DNA of 64,000 bases from Clostridium gasigenes (GTDB taxonomy: Bacteria; Bacillota; Clostridia; Clostridiales; Clostridiaceae), in contig NZ_FNJM01000009.1 in assembly GCF_900104115.1 (NCBI RefSeq), positions 1-64,000 on the forward strand, in the 5' to 3' direction. The position numbers were made by a program, and so were the translations under genes. Positions 44,274 to 53,627 of this stretch are shown here, piece by piece (the stretch's first letter is position 1; every line of letters begins with the position of its first letter). The notes below the pieces were generated by a model. That model was given only the letters and a program-made list of their open reading frames with translations, made no database searches and was not told the DNA's origin.

Positions 44274-45350
44274 ATGAGAAAAAAAACAATCGCATTAGTA
44301 TTATCTGCACTTATGGTAACCGGATTAGTTGGTTGTGGTAGTGGGGAGAAAGCAGCAACAGACTTAAAAGTAGGTATGGTTACTGATTCAGGAACTATTG
44401 ATGATAAATCATTCAATGAAGGTACTTGGACAGGCGTGCAAAACGTAACAAAAGATTTAAAATTAAAGAATAAATATTTACAACCAGATGGGGAAACACA
44501 TGCAGATTATATGGTTAAAATTAAAGATATGTATGATGCTGGTTTTAAAATGATAGTTACACCAGGATACAAATTTGAAACAGCTATTTTTGAATCACAA
44601 GGAAAATATAAAGATGCTAAATTTGTTTTATTAGATGGAGCACCAAAAGAAACTTTAGAATCACAACCTAGCGTTGGATCTAATTCAGTTGCAATATTCT
44701 TTGCAGAAGAACAATCTGGTTTCATAGCTGGAATTGCAACTGCAATTGAACTTAAAGAAGGAAAATTAGGATTTATCGGCGGTATGGAAATTCCACCAGT
44801 ACAAAAGTTTAACTGGGGATTCCAACAAGGGGTTGCTTACGCTAATCAAAACTTAGGAACTAAAATGGAATTAACAAAAGAAAATATAGTATATCAAGGT
44901 ACGTTTTCAGATGTACCAGCAGGACAACAACTTGCTGCAACTATGTATGACAGAGGCGTAAAAGCTATATTCTGTTCTGCAGGTGGAGTTGGAGTTGGAG
45001 CTATAAATGAAGCTAAATCAAGAGTTGCAAGTGGTAAAGTAGCTTGGGTTATCGGAGTTGACGTTGATCAATATACTCATGGTATATATGAAGGCGAAAA
45101 ATCAGTTATATTAACTTCAGCAATGAAGAAAATAGACAAAGCAACTTATGATATGGTAGTAAAAGAAACTAAAGGTGAATTCCCAGGTGGAGAAACTGTA
45201 ATATATGATATAAAGAATGATGGAGTTGGAATCCCAGAAAAGAATCCAAACCTTTCTGAACCAACAACTACAAAAGTTAAAGAAGTAGTAGAAAAACTTA
45301 AGGCTGGAGAAATTAAAGTATCAAATGAAAAAGGTAATTTAGAAAGATAA
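44274..45350 (+). CDS. BMP-family nucleoside-binding lipoprotein
   Basis: This 358-aa surface lipoprotein has a lipobox LVGC (C21) and a periplasmic-binding type I fold. It matches BmpA/PnrA purine-nucleoside receptors: VGMVTDSGTIDDKSFNEGTW, GFIGGMEIPPVQKFNWGF and IGVDVDQYTHGIY. It supplies nucleosides to the ABC transporter encoded just downstream. GGGGGAA precedes the start. Two intercistronic hairpins follow and may keep its level above that of the membrane parts. Confidence 0.93.
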   Translation: MRKKTIALVLSALMVTGLVGCGSGEKAATDLKVGMVTDSGTIDDKSFNEGTWTGVQNVTKDLKLKNKYLQPDGETHADYMVKIKDMYDAGFKMIVTPGYKFETAIFESQGKYKDAKFVLLDGAPKETLESQPSVGSNSVAIFFAEEQSGFIAGIATAIELKEGKLGFIGGMEIPPVQKFNWGFQQGVAYANQNLGTKMELTKENIVYQGTFSDVPAGQQLAATMYDRGVKAIFCSAGGVGVGAINEAKSRVASGKVAWVIGVDVDQYTHGIYEGEKSVILTSAMKKIDKATYDMVVKETKGEFPGGETVIYDIKNDGVGIPEKNPNLSEPTTTKVKEVVEKLKAGEIKVSNEKGNLER

Positions 45351-45432
45351 TTTAATATGATTTTTTCAAACAAGTAAATATTTAATAGATATTACAATAA
45401 TAAGTGTACCATCTATTTAGGGAGGCTGTTGT

Positions 45433-45460
45433 AAAATACAGTTCTTCCGTATTTTTTTTT
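45433..45460 (+). terminator. intercistronic terminator after the BMP gene
   Basis: AAAATAC (45433-45439) pairs with GTATTTT (45449-45455) and is followed by a run of T. It probably allows partial read-through into the ABC genes. Confidence 0.65.
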
Positions 45461-45472
45461 AAAGAGTAAGTT

Positions 45473-45493
45473 GGGAAATATAAGAAATTTCCC
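45473..45493 (+). other. intercistronic hairpin in the nucleoside transporter leader
   Basis: GGGAAAT (45473-45479) pairs with ATTTCCC (45487-45493), 28 nt before the ATPase start. With the terminator just upstream, this could tune expression or mRNA processing between binding protein and transporter. Confidence 0.5.
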
Positions 45494-45520
45494 GTGAATA
45501 TACATTAAGGAGGAGTTTAG

Positions 45521-47059
45521 ATGGAATATGTAGTAGAAATGCTTAATATCCGTAAAGAATTTCCAGGGATAGTAGCAAATGATAATATTACACTTCAATT
45601 AAGAAAAGGCGAAATTCATGCATTACTTGGTGAAAACGGTGCAGGTAAGTCTACACTAATGGGAATTCTTTTTGGAATGTATAATCCAGAAGTTGGAACT
45701 ATTAAAGTAAGAGGAAAAGAAGTTCAAATTAGTAATCCAAATGTTGCAAATGAGCTTGGAATAGGAATGGTTCATCAACATTTTAAATTAGTTAGTAATT
45801 TTACAGTAACTGAAAATATTATATTAGGTTTAGAACCTAAAAAGTGGCTTGGTCTTTGTGTTGATACTGAAAAGGCAGCTAAGAAAATAGGAGAATTATC
45901 TAAACGTTATGGATTAAATGTAGATCCGTATGCTAAAATAGAGGATATTTCTGTTGGTATGCAACAACGTGTAGAAATTCTTAAAATGCTATATAGAGAT
46001 GCAGAAGTATTAATTTTTGATGAACCAACAGCCGTCTTAACACCTAATGAGATAAAAGAATTAATGAAAATAATGAAGGACCTTGTTAAAGAAGGTAAAT
46101 CAATTATTATAATTACACATAAGCTGAAAGAAATAAAGGCTGTAGCAGATAGATGTACTGCAATCCGTAGAGGAAAGTATATTGGAACTGTTGATGTAGC
46201 AGAAACAAGTCAAGCTGAAATGGCTAAAATGATGGTTGGTAGAGATGTTTCATTTAAAGTTGATAAGAAAGATTGTACACCAGGAAATATTGTAATGGAA
46301 ATTGAAAATCTTAATGTTATGAATAACAAAAAGGTTCTTGGATTAAAAGATTTTTCACTAGAAATACGTGCAGGAGAAATCATGGGTATTGCTGGGGTTG
46401 AAGGAAATGGGCAAAGCGAATTAGTGGAATCGATTACAGGCATGAGAAAGATTGAATCAGGTAAAGTAAATTACGTAGGTGATGATATTACTAAGATATC
46501 TGTTCGTTCAAGAATAAATAAGGGAATTTCACATATTCCAGAAGATCGTCATAAGAGAGGTTTGGTTTTAGATTATACTATAGAAGAAAATATGGTTCTA
46601 GAAGTATATAATCATAAGCCATTTTCAAATAAAGGACTTTTAAATAAGAAAGCTATAAAAGAGCATTCAGACAAAATTATAGAAACCTTTGATGTAAGAT
46701 CAGGCGAAGGTGGAGCATCAATTGCAAGAACATTATCAGGGGGAAATCAACAAAAAGCAATTATAGGAAGAGAAGTTATTTTAAATCCAGAGTTATTAAT
46801 TGCAGTTCAACCTACTAGAGGGTTAGATGTTGGTTCTATAGAATATATTCATAAAAGATTAATTGAACAAAGAGATAAGGGTAAAGCAGTTTTACTAGTA
46901 TCACTAGAATTAGATGAAATATTAAATGTATCAGATAGAATAGCGGTAGTTAATAATGGTGAACTTATAGGTATTGTTAATGCAAAAGAAACAAATGAAA
47001 ATGAAATAGGGCTAATGATGGCTGGCGTAAAGAAGGAGGAGAAAACTGATGAAAAATAA
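45521..47059 (+). CDS. nucleoside ABC transporter ATP-binding protein (NupO-like)
   Basis: This 512-aa duplicated ATPase is of the BMP/Nup type. The first half has [32 protein letters not shown] and LIFDEPTAVLTP. The second half has [24 protein letters not shown] and QPTRGLDVGSIEYI. It powers the importer with the two permeases downstream; the first permease gene overlaps it by 11 nt. AAGGAGG precedes the start. Confidence 0.92.
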   Translation: MEYVVEMLNIRKEFPGIVANDNITLQLRKGEIHALLGENGAGKSTLMGILFGMYNPEVGTIKVRGKEVQISNPNVANELGIGMVHQHFKLVSNFTVTENIILGLEPKKWLGLCVDTEKAAKKIGELSKRYGLNVDPYAKIEDISVGMQQRVEILKMLYRDAEVLIFDEPTAVLTPNEIKELMKIMKDLVKEGKSIIIITHKLKEIKAVADRCTAIRRGKYIGTVDVAETSQAEMAKMMVGRDVSFKVDKKDCTPGNIVMEIENLNVMNNKKVLGLKDFSLEIRAGEIMGIAGVEGNGQSELVESITGMRKIESGKVNYVGDDITKISVRSRINKGISHIPEDRHKRGLVLDYTIEENMVLEVYNHKPFSNKGLLNKKAIKEHSDKIIETFDVRSGEGGASIARTLSGGNQQKAIIGREVILNPELLIAVQPTRGLDVGSIEYIHKRLIEQRDKGKAVLLVSLELDEILNVSDRIAVVNNGELIGIVNAKETNENEIGLMMAGVKKEEKTDEK

Positions 47060-48158
47060 TGGTTTAAAGTCCATTCTTGCAGTTTTATTAGGACTAGTAT
47101 TTGGTGGATTGTTAATGATATGTATGGGTCAAAATCCTATTGAAGCATATAATTATTTAGTTCAAGGTGGAACACTTAATATAGAAAGAATAGGGAACAC
47201 AATAGCTATGGCTACACCAATTATATTAACAGGCCTATCTGTTGCCTTTGCTTTTAGAACAGGATTATTTAATATTGGAGCAGCAGGACAAATGTTATTT
47301 GGAGGATTAAGTGCAACAGCAGTAGGATTAAGTGTCGATCTGCCAAAACCACTACTTTTAATAACTATGATTTTAGTTGGGTTTTTAGGGGGAGCAATAG
47401 CAGCTGGGATCCCAGGAATATTAAAAGCTAAATTTAATGTTAATGAAGTTGTTTCTACAATAATGATGAATTGGATAGCATATTGGGTAGTTTATTATAC
47501 TATACCAGCATACTTCAAGGGTACTTTTTTAGAAACAGAATCAAGACCACTGCCAGATGCAGCGTCACTTAGAACGCCTTGGCTTACAGACATGTTTAAT
47601 GGGTCATTTATAAATTTAGGATTTATAGTTGCTGTTATAGCAGTAATAGTTGTTTTATTTATATTAGAAAAAACAGTGCTTGGATATGAATTAAAGGCAG
47701 TTGGATTCAATAGACATGCTGCTGAATATGCAGGTATGCCGGTAAAACGTAACATAGTAATTTCAATGATGATTTCAGGAGGACTTGCAGGTCTTGCGGG
47801 TGTTGTTCAATATGCAGGAAATGCAAATATACTGCAAATTGGTATTATGCCAACTCAAGGATTTGATGGTATTGCGGTTTCATTACTTGGAGCTAATGGA
47901 CCAATTGGAGTTTTCTTTGCAGCATTATTCTTTGGACTTTTATATGCTGGAAAGGGATTCATGAGCGCAATGACAAGTGTTCCGCCAGAAATAGCAGATA
48001 CAATAATGGCTGTTATAATTTATTTTGCAGCTACAAGCGTAATTATGGATAAATTCATAAAAAAATATATTAATAATAAACCAAAGAAAAATGGTGGCTT
48101 AAATATTAAAAAAAGAAAAAAAGATGAAATAGCTGCAGAAAGCAAGGGGGAGATTTAA
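47049..48158 (+). CDS. nucleoside ABC transporter permease 1 (NupP-like)
   Basis: This 369-aa permease has ten or so helices of the BPD_transp_2 fold with GLSVAFAFRTGLFNIGAAGQ, FNVNEVVSTIMMNW and GYELKAVGFNRHAAEYAGM. The basic cytoplasmic tail is rich in Lys. It overlaps the ATPase gene by 11 nt and lies 1 nt before the second permease. Confidence 0.92.
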   Translation: MKNNGLKSILAVLLGLVFGGLLMICMGQNPIEAYNYLVQGGTLNIERIGNTIAMATPIILTGLSVAFAFRTGLFNIGAAGQMLFGGLSATAVGLSVDLPKPLLLITMILVGFLGGAIAAGIPGILKAKFNVNEVVSTIMMNWIAYWVVYYTIPAYFKGTFLETESRPLPDAASLRTPWLTDMFNGSFINLGFIVAVIAVIVVLFILEKTVLGYELKAVGFNRHAAEYAGMPVKRNIVISMMISGGLAGLAGVVQYAGNANILQIGIMPTQGFDGIAVSLLGANGPIGVFFAALFFGLLYAGKGFMSAMTSVPPEIADTIMAVIIYFAATSVIMDKFIKKYINNKPKKNGGLNIKKRKKDEIAAESKGEI

Positions 48159-48159
48159 T

Positions 48160-49122
48160 ATGTGGAATACAGTACAACAAATATTTCCATATGCAGTAGG
48201 ATATACAATTCCTTTACTAATAGTAGCACTAGGAGCACTTTACTGTGAAAGAAGTGGTATTGTAAATGTAGGACTTGAAGGACTAATGGTAGTTGGATCT
48301 TTTGCAGCAGCCTTTACTATAGTTAATCTACAAGATAAATTACCTTCTTCAGAGTTTGGAAACTTGGCTATATGGCTTGGATTATTAGCAGCTATAGTAG
48401 TTGGAGTGATATTCTCGTTATTACATGCATTTGCAAGTATTAACTTAAATGCAAATCAAATTATAAGTGGTACAGCAATAAACATGATTGCTGGTGCTCT
48501 TACTATATTCCTTGCAAGAAACATTACAGGAAGTGGTAATATAAGAATAATGAGAGGTTTCTCTCAAAGTGATATTCCCGTGTTATCAGATATACCTATA
48601 ATAGGAGATTTATTTTTCACAAAGACTTATTCAAGTACATGGTTAGTGCTTGGGATACTTTTAATAAGTATATTCATTCTTTATAAAACAAAATTTGGAT
48701 TAAGACTTAGAGCTTGTGGAGAAAATCCTCAAGCTGCAGATTCAGCAGGAATAAATGTTTATAGGATGAGATATGCTGGAGTTATGATTTCAGGAGCTCT
48801 TGCAGGGCTTGGAGGCGGAATAATTCTAGTTACTTATTCAGGAGAATTTAATGGGAGCGTTGCAGGTCTTGGATTCTTAGCTCTTGCGGCATTAATATTT
48901 GGACAATGGAAACCAGTAGGAATATTAGCTACAACATTATTCTTTGGGTTTGCAACTACAATAGCAAATGTGTCACAAGTAATCCCATCACTTGGATCAA
49001 TACCACCATTGTTATTAAAAACATTCCCTTATGTAATAACATTGGTAGCGTTAATAATATTCTCAAAATCATCTCAAGCACCGAAAGCTGCGGGAGAAGC
49101 ATTTGATTCAGGAAAAAGATAA
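48160..49122 (+). CDS. nucleoside ABC transporter permease 2 (NupQ-like)
   Basis: This 320-aa permease is the second membrane subunit: LYCERSGIVNVGLEGLMVVG, LNANQIISGTAINMIAGAL, GLRLRACGENPQAADSAGI and GLGFLALAALIFGQWKP. It pairs with the preceding permease. The gene begins 1 nt after it and the operon ends at the terminator at 49193. Confidence 0.92.
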   Translation: MWNTVQQIFPYAVGYTIPLLIVALGALYCERSGIVNVGLEGLMVVGSFAAAFTIVNLQDKLPSSEFGNLAIWLGLLAAIVVGVIFSLLHAFASINLNANQIISGTAINMIAGALTIFLARNITGSGNIRIMRGFSQSDIPVLSDIPIIGDLFFTKTYSSTWLVLGILLISIFILYKTKFGLRLRACGENPQAADSAGINVYRMRYAGVMISGALAGLGGGIILVTYSGEFNGSVAGLGFLALAALIFGQWKPVGILATTLFFGFATTIANVSQVIPSLGSIPPLLLKTFPYVITLVALIIFSKSSQAPKAAGEAFDSGKR

Positions 49123-49192
49123 TATTTATAATCTAGGAATATGAAAAAACTAGATTTGAATAGTGATTAATTATTTTGAAAAATATGAATTT

Positions 49193-49230
49193 AAAGAAGT
49201 TATATCTATATAGGTATAACTTCTTTTATA
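49193..49230 (+). terminator. intrinsic terminator of the nucleoside transporter operon
   Basis: AAAGAAGTTATA (49193-49204) pairs with TATAACTTCTTT (49215-49226) and is followed by TATATTTTATT. Confidence 0.85.
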
Positions 49231-49311
49231 TTTTATTGTAATAAATAATATGAAAAATGTTATAATGTAAGTAGGGATAGTATTAAAACGTGTCACAAGA
49301 TAAGTTTATAG

Positions 49312-49569
49312 TTGTTATTAAAACAATATGGTGAAGCTGTGATAGTCAAAATGTTAGCAGAAAAGTTGCCTGAAATAGCTAAGAATATTGAAGAATATTT
49401 ATCAAGAACTTAAAAGATGATTATTATAGATAATGGTGGATAAGTTGATGATTTAAAGGTAATTAAGAATGTAAGTAGTATAATTTTCTAGTTGCTAGAA
49501 GCAATAAATTCTTTAATGGGAATAAATTTTATAGCATTAGATATTTTAAAAACATTAAGAAATGTATAG
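49312..49569 (+). pseudogene. flotillin-like protein, decayed C-terminal remnant
   Basis: One frame reads KQYGEAVIVKMLAEKLPEIA then KNIEEYLSRT, a stop, KMIIIDNGG, a stop, DDLKVIKNVSSIIF, a stop, LLEAINSLMGINF and NIV-like residues to TAG at 49567. This matches the C-terminal segment of flotillin/YuaG proteins (EMLxEKLPEIAKNI, IIDNGGG, TKNV). At least three in-frame stops and loss of the SPFH domain make it a clear relic. The rest of 49123-49674 holds only terminators. Confidence 0.7.
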
Positions 49570-49593
49570 TTTAGGATGGAAAAACATATTACT

Positions 49594-49620
49594 AATACTA
49601 TTACTATCAGTAATAGTATT
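49594..49620. terminator. perfect hairpin without T-run
   Basis: AATACTATTAC (49594-49604) pairs exactly with GTAATAGTATT (49610-49620) around a 5-nt loop. It may once have ended the flotillin-like gene. Confidence 0.4.
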
Positions 49621-49674
49621 CAGATGATATAAGCCATTTTACAAAAGAAAAAATAAATTTTAGAGGTGATTAAA

Positions 49675-51108
49675 TTGATAGAAATAATGATTATTTGTGC
49701 ATTGATATTGTTGATATGTATAACTTCTACAAAATTACTATATAAGTTTGGAGTTCCAATATTATTAATATTTATTGTATTAGGAATGTTATTTGGTTCA
49801 GATGGAATTGTTGGAATATATTTTAATAATTATGAACTAACAAAAGATATATGTTCATTTGCATTAGTATTTATAATGTTTTTTGGAGGGTTTAGTACAA
49901 ACTGGAAAATGGCTAAACCAGTTGCACTGCAATCTGTAATGATGTCTACAGTAGGTGTTATTATTACAGCGACACTTACAGGACTTTTTTGTTTTTTTGT
50001 TTTTAAAACAACTTTATTAGAAGGTTTACTTATAGGGTCTATAGTTGCGTCCACAGATGCAGCAGCTGTATTCGCAATTTTAAGATCACAAAAGCTTAAT
50101 TTAAAAGGATCACTAGCTTCAATATTAGAAATTGAGAGTGGAAGTAATGATCCAATTGCGTATATGCTTACAGTTATTATATTACAATTAATAGTTGGTG
50201 GTGGTGCTGGTTTAATATTACCACTTCTTATAAGCCAAATTTCAATTGGAATAATAACAGGAGTGTTGTTAGGTAAGTTAACTACTTATTTATTGAGACG
50301 TGTGAATTTTGAAATAGAAGGGTTCTATATAATTTTCGTTGCAGCAATAGCAGTACTTTCTTATGCAGTAAGTGAGTACTTTGGAGGTAATGGGTATTTA
50401 AGTGTGTACTTAGCTGGGATTATAATTGGAAACTGTAAAATTCCGCATAAGAAGAGTTTAATACATTTCTTTGATGGTATATCATGGATTATGCAAATAA
50501 CATTATTTTTCATGTTAGGATTATTAGCATTTCCATCACAAATACCTAGTGTTGCATTTAAAGGAATATCAATATCATTATTTATGATCATAATTGCAAG
50601 ACCAGCTGCAACCTTTAGTATCCTTAGCTTTTTTAAAGTACCAGTTAAGGAAAAATTATTTATATCATGGGTTGGACTTAGAGGCGCGGCTTCCATAGTT
50701 TTTGCAATTTATGCAGTTACAGATGGAGCACCAATAGATAATGATATATTTCATATAATATTTTTCATAGCATTATTTTCTGTTGCAGTACAAGGAACAT
50801 TATTACCAAAGGTTGCACAAAAGCTAGATCTTGTTGATAATGATTCACCAGTTCTAAAAACATTTAATGACTATGAAGGCGAGGAAGCAAATAGACTTAT
50901 GGAAGTTATTATTAATGAGAAAAGTGAATGGGCAAATAAAACTATTATGGATGCAGACATACCAGAAGAGATATTTGTTGTTATGATAAAGCGTAATAGT
51001 GATGTTGTAATACCAAAAGGATTTACAAAAATAATGGTGGGAGATATTTTAGTTTTAACCTCACATAATTTTGATGAAATAAGTAATATTCTCAATGATA
51101 AAAAATAG
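49675..51108 (+). CDS. CPA1-type K+(Na+)/H+ antiporter with TrkA-C domain
   Basis: This 477-aa antiporter has about twelve helices (residues 1-385) with GSDGIVGIYF and the ion-site helix GSIVASTDAAAVFAIL, and later SGSNDPIAYML, as in NhaP2/YjbQ-type transporters. A C-terminal TrkA_C-like regulatory domain follows (SEWANKTIMDADIPEEIFVV to the end). It should exchange K+ or Na+ for H+ in pH or salt stress. TTG 49675 is preferred because AGAGGTGAT precedes it; GTG 49666 lies inside that site. Confidence 0.85.
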   Translation: MIEIMIICALILLICITSTKLLYKFGVPILLIFIVLGMLFGSDGIVGIYFNNYELTKDICSFALVFIMFFGGFSTNWKMAKPVALQSVMMSTVGVIITATLTGLFCFFVFKTTLLEGLLIGSIVASTDAAAVFAILRSQKLNLKGSLASILEIESGSNDPIAYMLTVIILQLIVGGGAGLILPLLISQISIGIITGVLLGKLTTYLLRRVNFEIEGFYIIFVAAIAVLSYAVSEYFGGNGYLSVYLAGIIIGNCKIPHKKSLIHFFDGISWIMQITLFFMLGLLAFPSQIPSVAFKGISISLFMIIIARPAATFSILSFFKVPVKEKLFISWVGLRGAASIVFAIYAVTDGAPIDNDIFHIIFFIALFSVAVQGTLLPKVAQKLDLVDNDSPVLKTFNDYEGEEANRLMEVIINEKSEWANKTIMDADIPEEIFVVMIKRNSDVVIPKGFTKIMVGDILVLTSHNFDEISNILNDKK

Positions 51109-51122
51109 GGGGAAGAATTAAA

Positions 51123-52217
51123 ATGAATTTTGAGTATTTTATGCCAACAAGAATTTTAGTAGGTAAGAATATAATTGTTAATAATTATAATGAGTTTAAA
51201 AGCTTTGGGAAAAAGGCTTATATAATAACGGGGAGAAACTCCTCTAAAATAAATGGATCTTTAGATGATGTAGTTAAGGCTTTAGAGTTTGCAAATATTG
51301 AATATGTTATATTTAGTGAAGTAGAAGAAAATCCATCTTTAGAAACTATTGAAAAAGCAGCTGAAATTGGGAAAAGAGAAAAAGTTGATTTTATTATAGG
51401 AATTGGTGGAGGCTCACCAATAGATGCATCTAAGGTAATTGCTATTATGATAAAAAATAAAGAGTTAACTAAGGATACTATTTTACAATCTGGAAAACTA
51501 TGTGCTTTAGATGTTATAGCAGTTCCAACAACTTCAGGTACAGGAACTGAAACAACTCAATATGCAATAGTTACAGATAATAAGAATAAGACAAAGGTTA
51601 ATTTTGGACAAGAGGTATTTCCTAAAATAGCATTCTTAGATGAAACTTATACTCAACATATGAATCTAAAAACAACACTAAATACAGCTATAGATTCACT
51701 ATCACATATAGTAGAAGGTTATTTAAATGTAAATGCTAATATTATTACAGATGCTTTAGCAGAAAAATCAATTAAGCTATGGAGTGAATGTATAGAAGAA
51801 TTAATATCAGGAGAAATAAGTTGTGAAATTAGGCAAAAATTAATGATAGCATCAACAATGGCGGGAATAATAATTGCTCAAACAGGAACATCACTTCCTC
51901 ATGGAATGGGTTATCCATTAACATATTTTAAAAATATACCACATGGTTTAGCTAATGGATGTCTTTATATTGAATATTTAAAAGTGTTTAAAAATAGAGA
52001 AAGAGTAGAAAATATATATAAGCTATTAGGTTTAAAGTCACATAGTGAATTAGAAAACTTATTATCTAAATTTACAAAATTAGATATAGAAATAAGTGAG
52101 GAGGAAATAAAAATATACACAGATGCTATGTGGGAAAACAAAGCTAAATTAAAAAATCATCCAGAAAATATATCTTATGAAGAATTATATAATATATATT
52201 ATAGAAGTCTAAAATAG
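51123..52217 (+). CDS. iron-containing alcohol dehydrogenase
   Basis: This 364-aa enzyme is of the Fe-ADH family. It has the NAD-binding GGGSPIDASK and AVPTTSGTGTETTQYAIV, and metal-site residues in DSLSHIVEGYL and LPHGMGYPLTYFKNIPHG. It reduces an aldehyde or oxidises an alcohol with NAD(P)H, probably in fermentation. The start is 14 nt after the antiporter stop with GGGGGAA, so the two may be co-transcribed. Substrate identity is unknown. Confidence 0.88.
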   Translation: MNFEYFMPTRILVGKNIIVNNYNEFKSFGKKAYIITGRNSSKINGSLDDVVKALEFANIEYVIFSEVEENPSLETIEKAAEIGKREKVDFIIGIGGGSPIDASKVIAIMIKNKELTKDTILQSGKLCALDVIAVPTTSGTGTETTQYAIVTDNKNKTKVNFGQEVFPKIAFLDETYTQHMNLKTTLNTAIDSLSHIVEGYLNVNANIITDALAEKSIKLWSECIEELISGEISCEIRQKLMIASTMAGIIIAQTGTSLPHGMGYPLTYFKNIPHGLANGCLYIEYLKVFKNRERVENIYKLLGLKSHSELENLLSKFTKLDIEISEEEIKIYTDAMWENKAKLKNHPENISYEELYNIYYRSLK

Positions 52218-52340
52218 ATATAGATAAAGCTATAAGATGATTATGAAGATATTTTAAATTGTATTTGAAATAAAAATATAATAATACCTTGAATAATATA
52301 GAGTATTAATATATTATTATTATAACAACAGAATATTTAA

Positions 52341-52528
52341 TTTTAGGTTTTTTAATTAAAAGGGAAAATGGTTAAAATCCATTACAGCCCCCGCTACTGT
52401 AAAGGGAGACGAATCTCTAAGATATCCACTGGCCAAAAGGTTAGGAAGGAAGAGAGGAGGATGAACCCAAGTCAGGAGACCTGCCTAATAATTATATGCT
52501 ATCCTTCGGTGGGAAGGACAATAGCAAG
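52341..52528 (+). promoter_or_regulatory. adenosylcobalamin (B12) riboswitch
   Basis: The element shows GGGAAAATGGTTAAAATCC, the CAGCCCCCGCTACTGTAA block, GAGACGAA, CCACTGG, and AACCCAAGTCAGGAGACCTGCC (B12-box), followed by a GCTATCCTTC...GAAGGACAATAGC stem. It senses adenosylcobalamin and should switch off the corrinoid cluster when B12 is abundant. The stretch 52218-52340 upstream is AT-rich promoter-like sequence. Confidence 0.95.
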
Positions 52529-52586
52529 AGAATATTGTTGAATTTTTTTGAACATATTTCTTGTTTTTTGTCGTGTAAATTTACAG

Positions 52587-52620
52587 CACCCCTACCAAGG
52601 TTATGGTAGGGGTGTTTTTT
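52587..52620 (+). terminator. expression-platform terminator of the B12 riboswitch
   Basis: CACCCCTACC (52587-52596) pairs perfectly with GGTAGGGGTG (52605-52614) and is followed by six T. It lies 50 nt before cbiK, as expected for transcription attenuation. Confidence 0.9.
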
Positions 52621-52670
52621 GATTGTTATTTATTTTACTATGACTTAAGTAAAAAATTAGGAGTGATACT

Positions 52671-53492
52671 ATGGATAAAGCTATATTAGTAGTAAGTTTT
52701 GGTACAAGTTATTTAGATGCATTAACGAATTCTATTGAAAGAATAGAAAATAAAATACAAGAAGAATTTGGTGAATATAAAATTAGTCGTGCTTTTACAT
52801 CACATAAAATAATTAAAAAATTAAAGGAAAAGCATAATATAGAGGTTGATACGCCAAGTGAATCTTTAGATAAGCTATTAGCGCTTGGTATAGAAGAGGT
52901 TATAGTACAACCACTTCATATGATAGCAGGAGAAGAATTTACATATATAAAGAATGTAGTAAATAAATATAGTGATAAATTTAAAAGTATAAATTTAGGT
53001 AGACCAATATTTTATTATCAAGGTATTGAAGAACTTCCACAGGATTATAGTTTATTTATTGAAAGTGTTAAAGAAATACTAGATAAGAAGGAAAATTTGA
53101 TTTTGTTTGGGCATGGAACTGCAAATCCATCTAATTCAGCATATGGCTGTTTGCAAACGGTATTACAAGATGAAGGTTACGATAATGTATTTGTTGGAAC
53201 TGTTGAAGGATATCCAAGTTTTGATAGTGTACTTAAGAGAGTTAAGAAAAGAAATATAAAGGAAGTTACATTAATACCACTTATGGTTGTTGCAGGTGAT
53301 CATGTTAAAAATGATATGGCTTCAGAAAAGGCTGATTCATGGAATTCAATGTTTAAAGCAGAAGGAATAGATGTGAAATTACATCTTAAAGGCTTAGGTG
53401 AAATAGACAGCTTTAACGAATTATATATACAACGTATTAAAGATGTTATAGCTGGAAAGATGAAAGGTATAGGAGAAACCAAGAAAGCTTAG
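52671..53492 (+). CDS. cbiK: anaerobic sirohydrochlorin cobaltochelatase
   Basis: CbiK (273 aa) inserts Co2+ into sirohydrochlorin to start the anaerobic corrin path. The fold is chelatase type, with active-site H148 in LFGHGTANPSNSAYG and H211 in VAGDHVKND. The N-terminus ILVVSFGTSYLDA is typical. It is the first gene after the riboswitch terminator, with TTAGGAG before the ATG. Confidence 0.95.
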   Translation: MDKAILVVSFGTSYLDALTNSIERIENKIQEEFGEYKISRAFTSHKIIKKLKEKHNIEVDTPSESLDKLLALGIEEVIVQPLHMIAGEEFTYIKNVVNKYSDKFKSINLGRPIFYYQGIEELPQDYSLFIESVKEILDKKENLILFGHGTANPSNSAYGCLQTVLQDEGYDNVFVGTVEGYPSFDSVLKRVKKRNIKEVTLIPLMVVAGDHVKNDMASEKADSWNSMFKAEGIDVKLHLKGLGEIDSFNELYIQRIKDVIAGKMKGIGETKKA

Positions 53493-53550
53493 GAGTTAAA
53501 AGAAGGTAGATGAGAATCTGAGTAATTATTTTTAAAAAGACTTTGGGAAA

Positions 53551-53609
53551 TTAGAAATATGAAAATAAATGGACTAGCATACTTGACTTGCTATTTATTT
53601 TACAATGCC
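53551..53609 (+). repeat. dispersed hairpin repeat, degenerate copy before cbiA
   Basis: AATATGAAAATAAATGGACTAGC...GCTATTTATTTTACAATGCC keeps the right arm and inner pairing of the family but has an eroded left end. Confidence 0.5.
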
Positions 53610-53627
53610 TAAAGAGAGGTGAATTAT

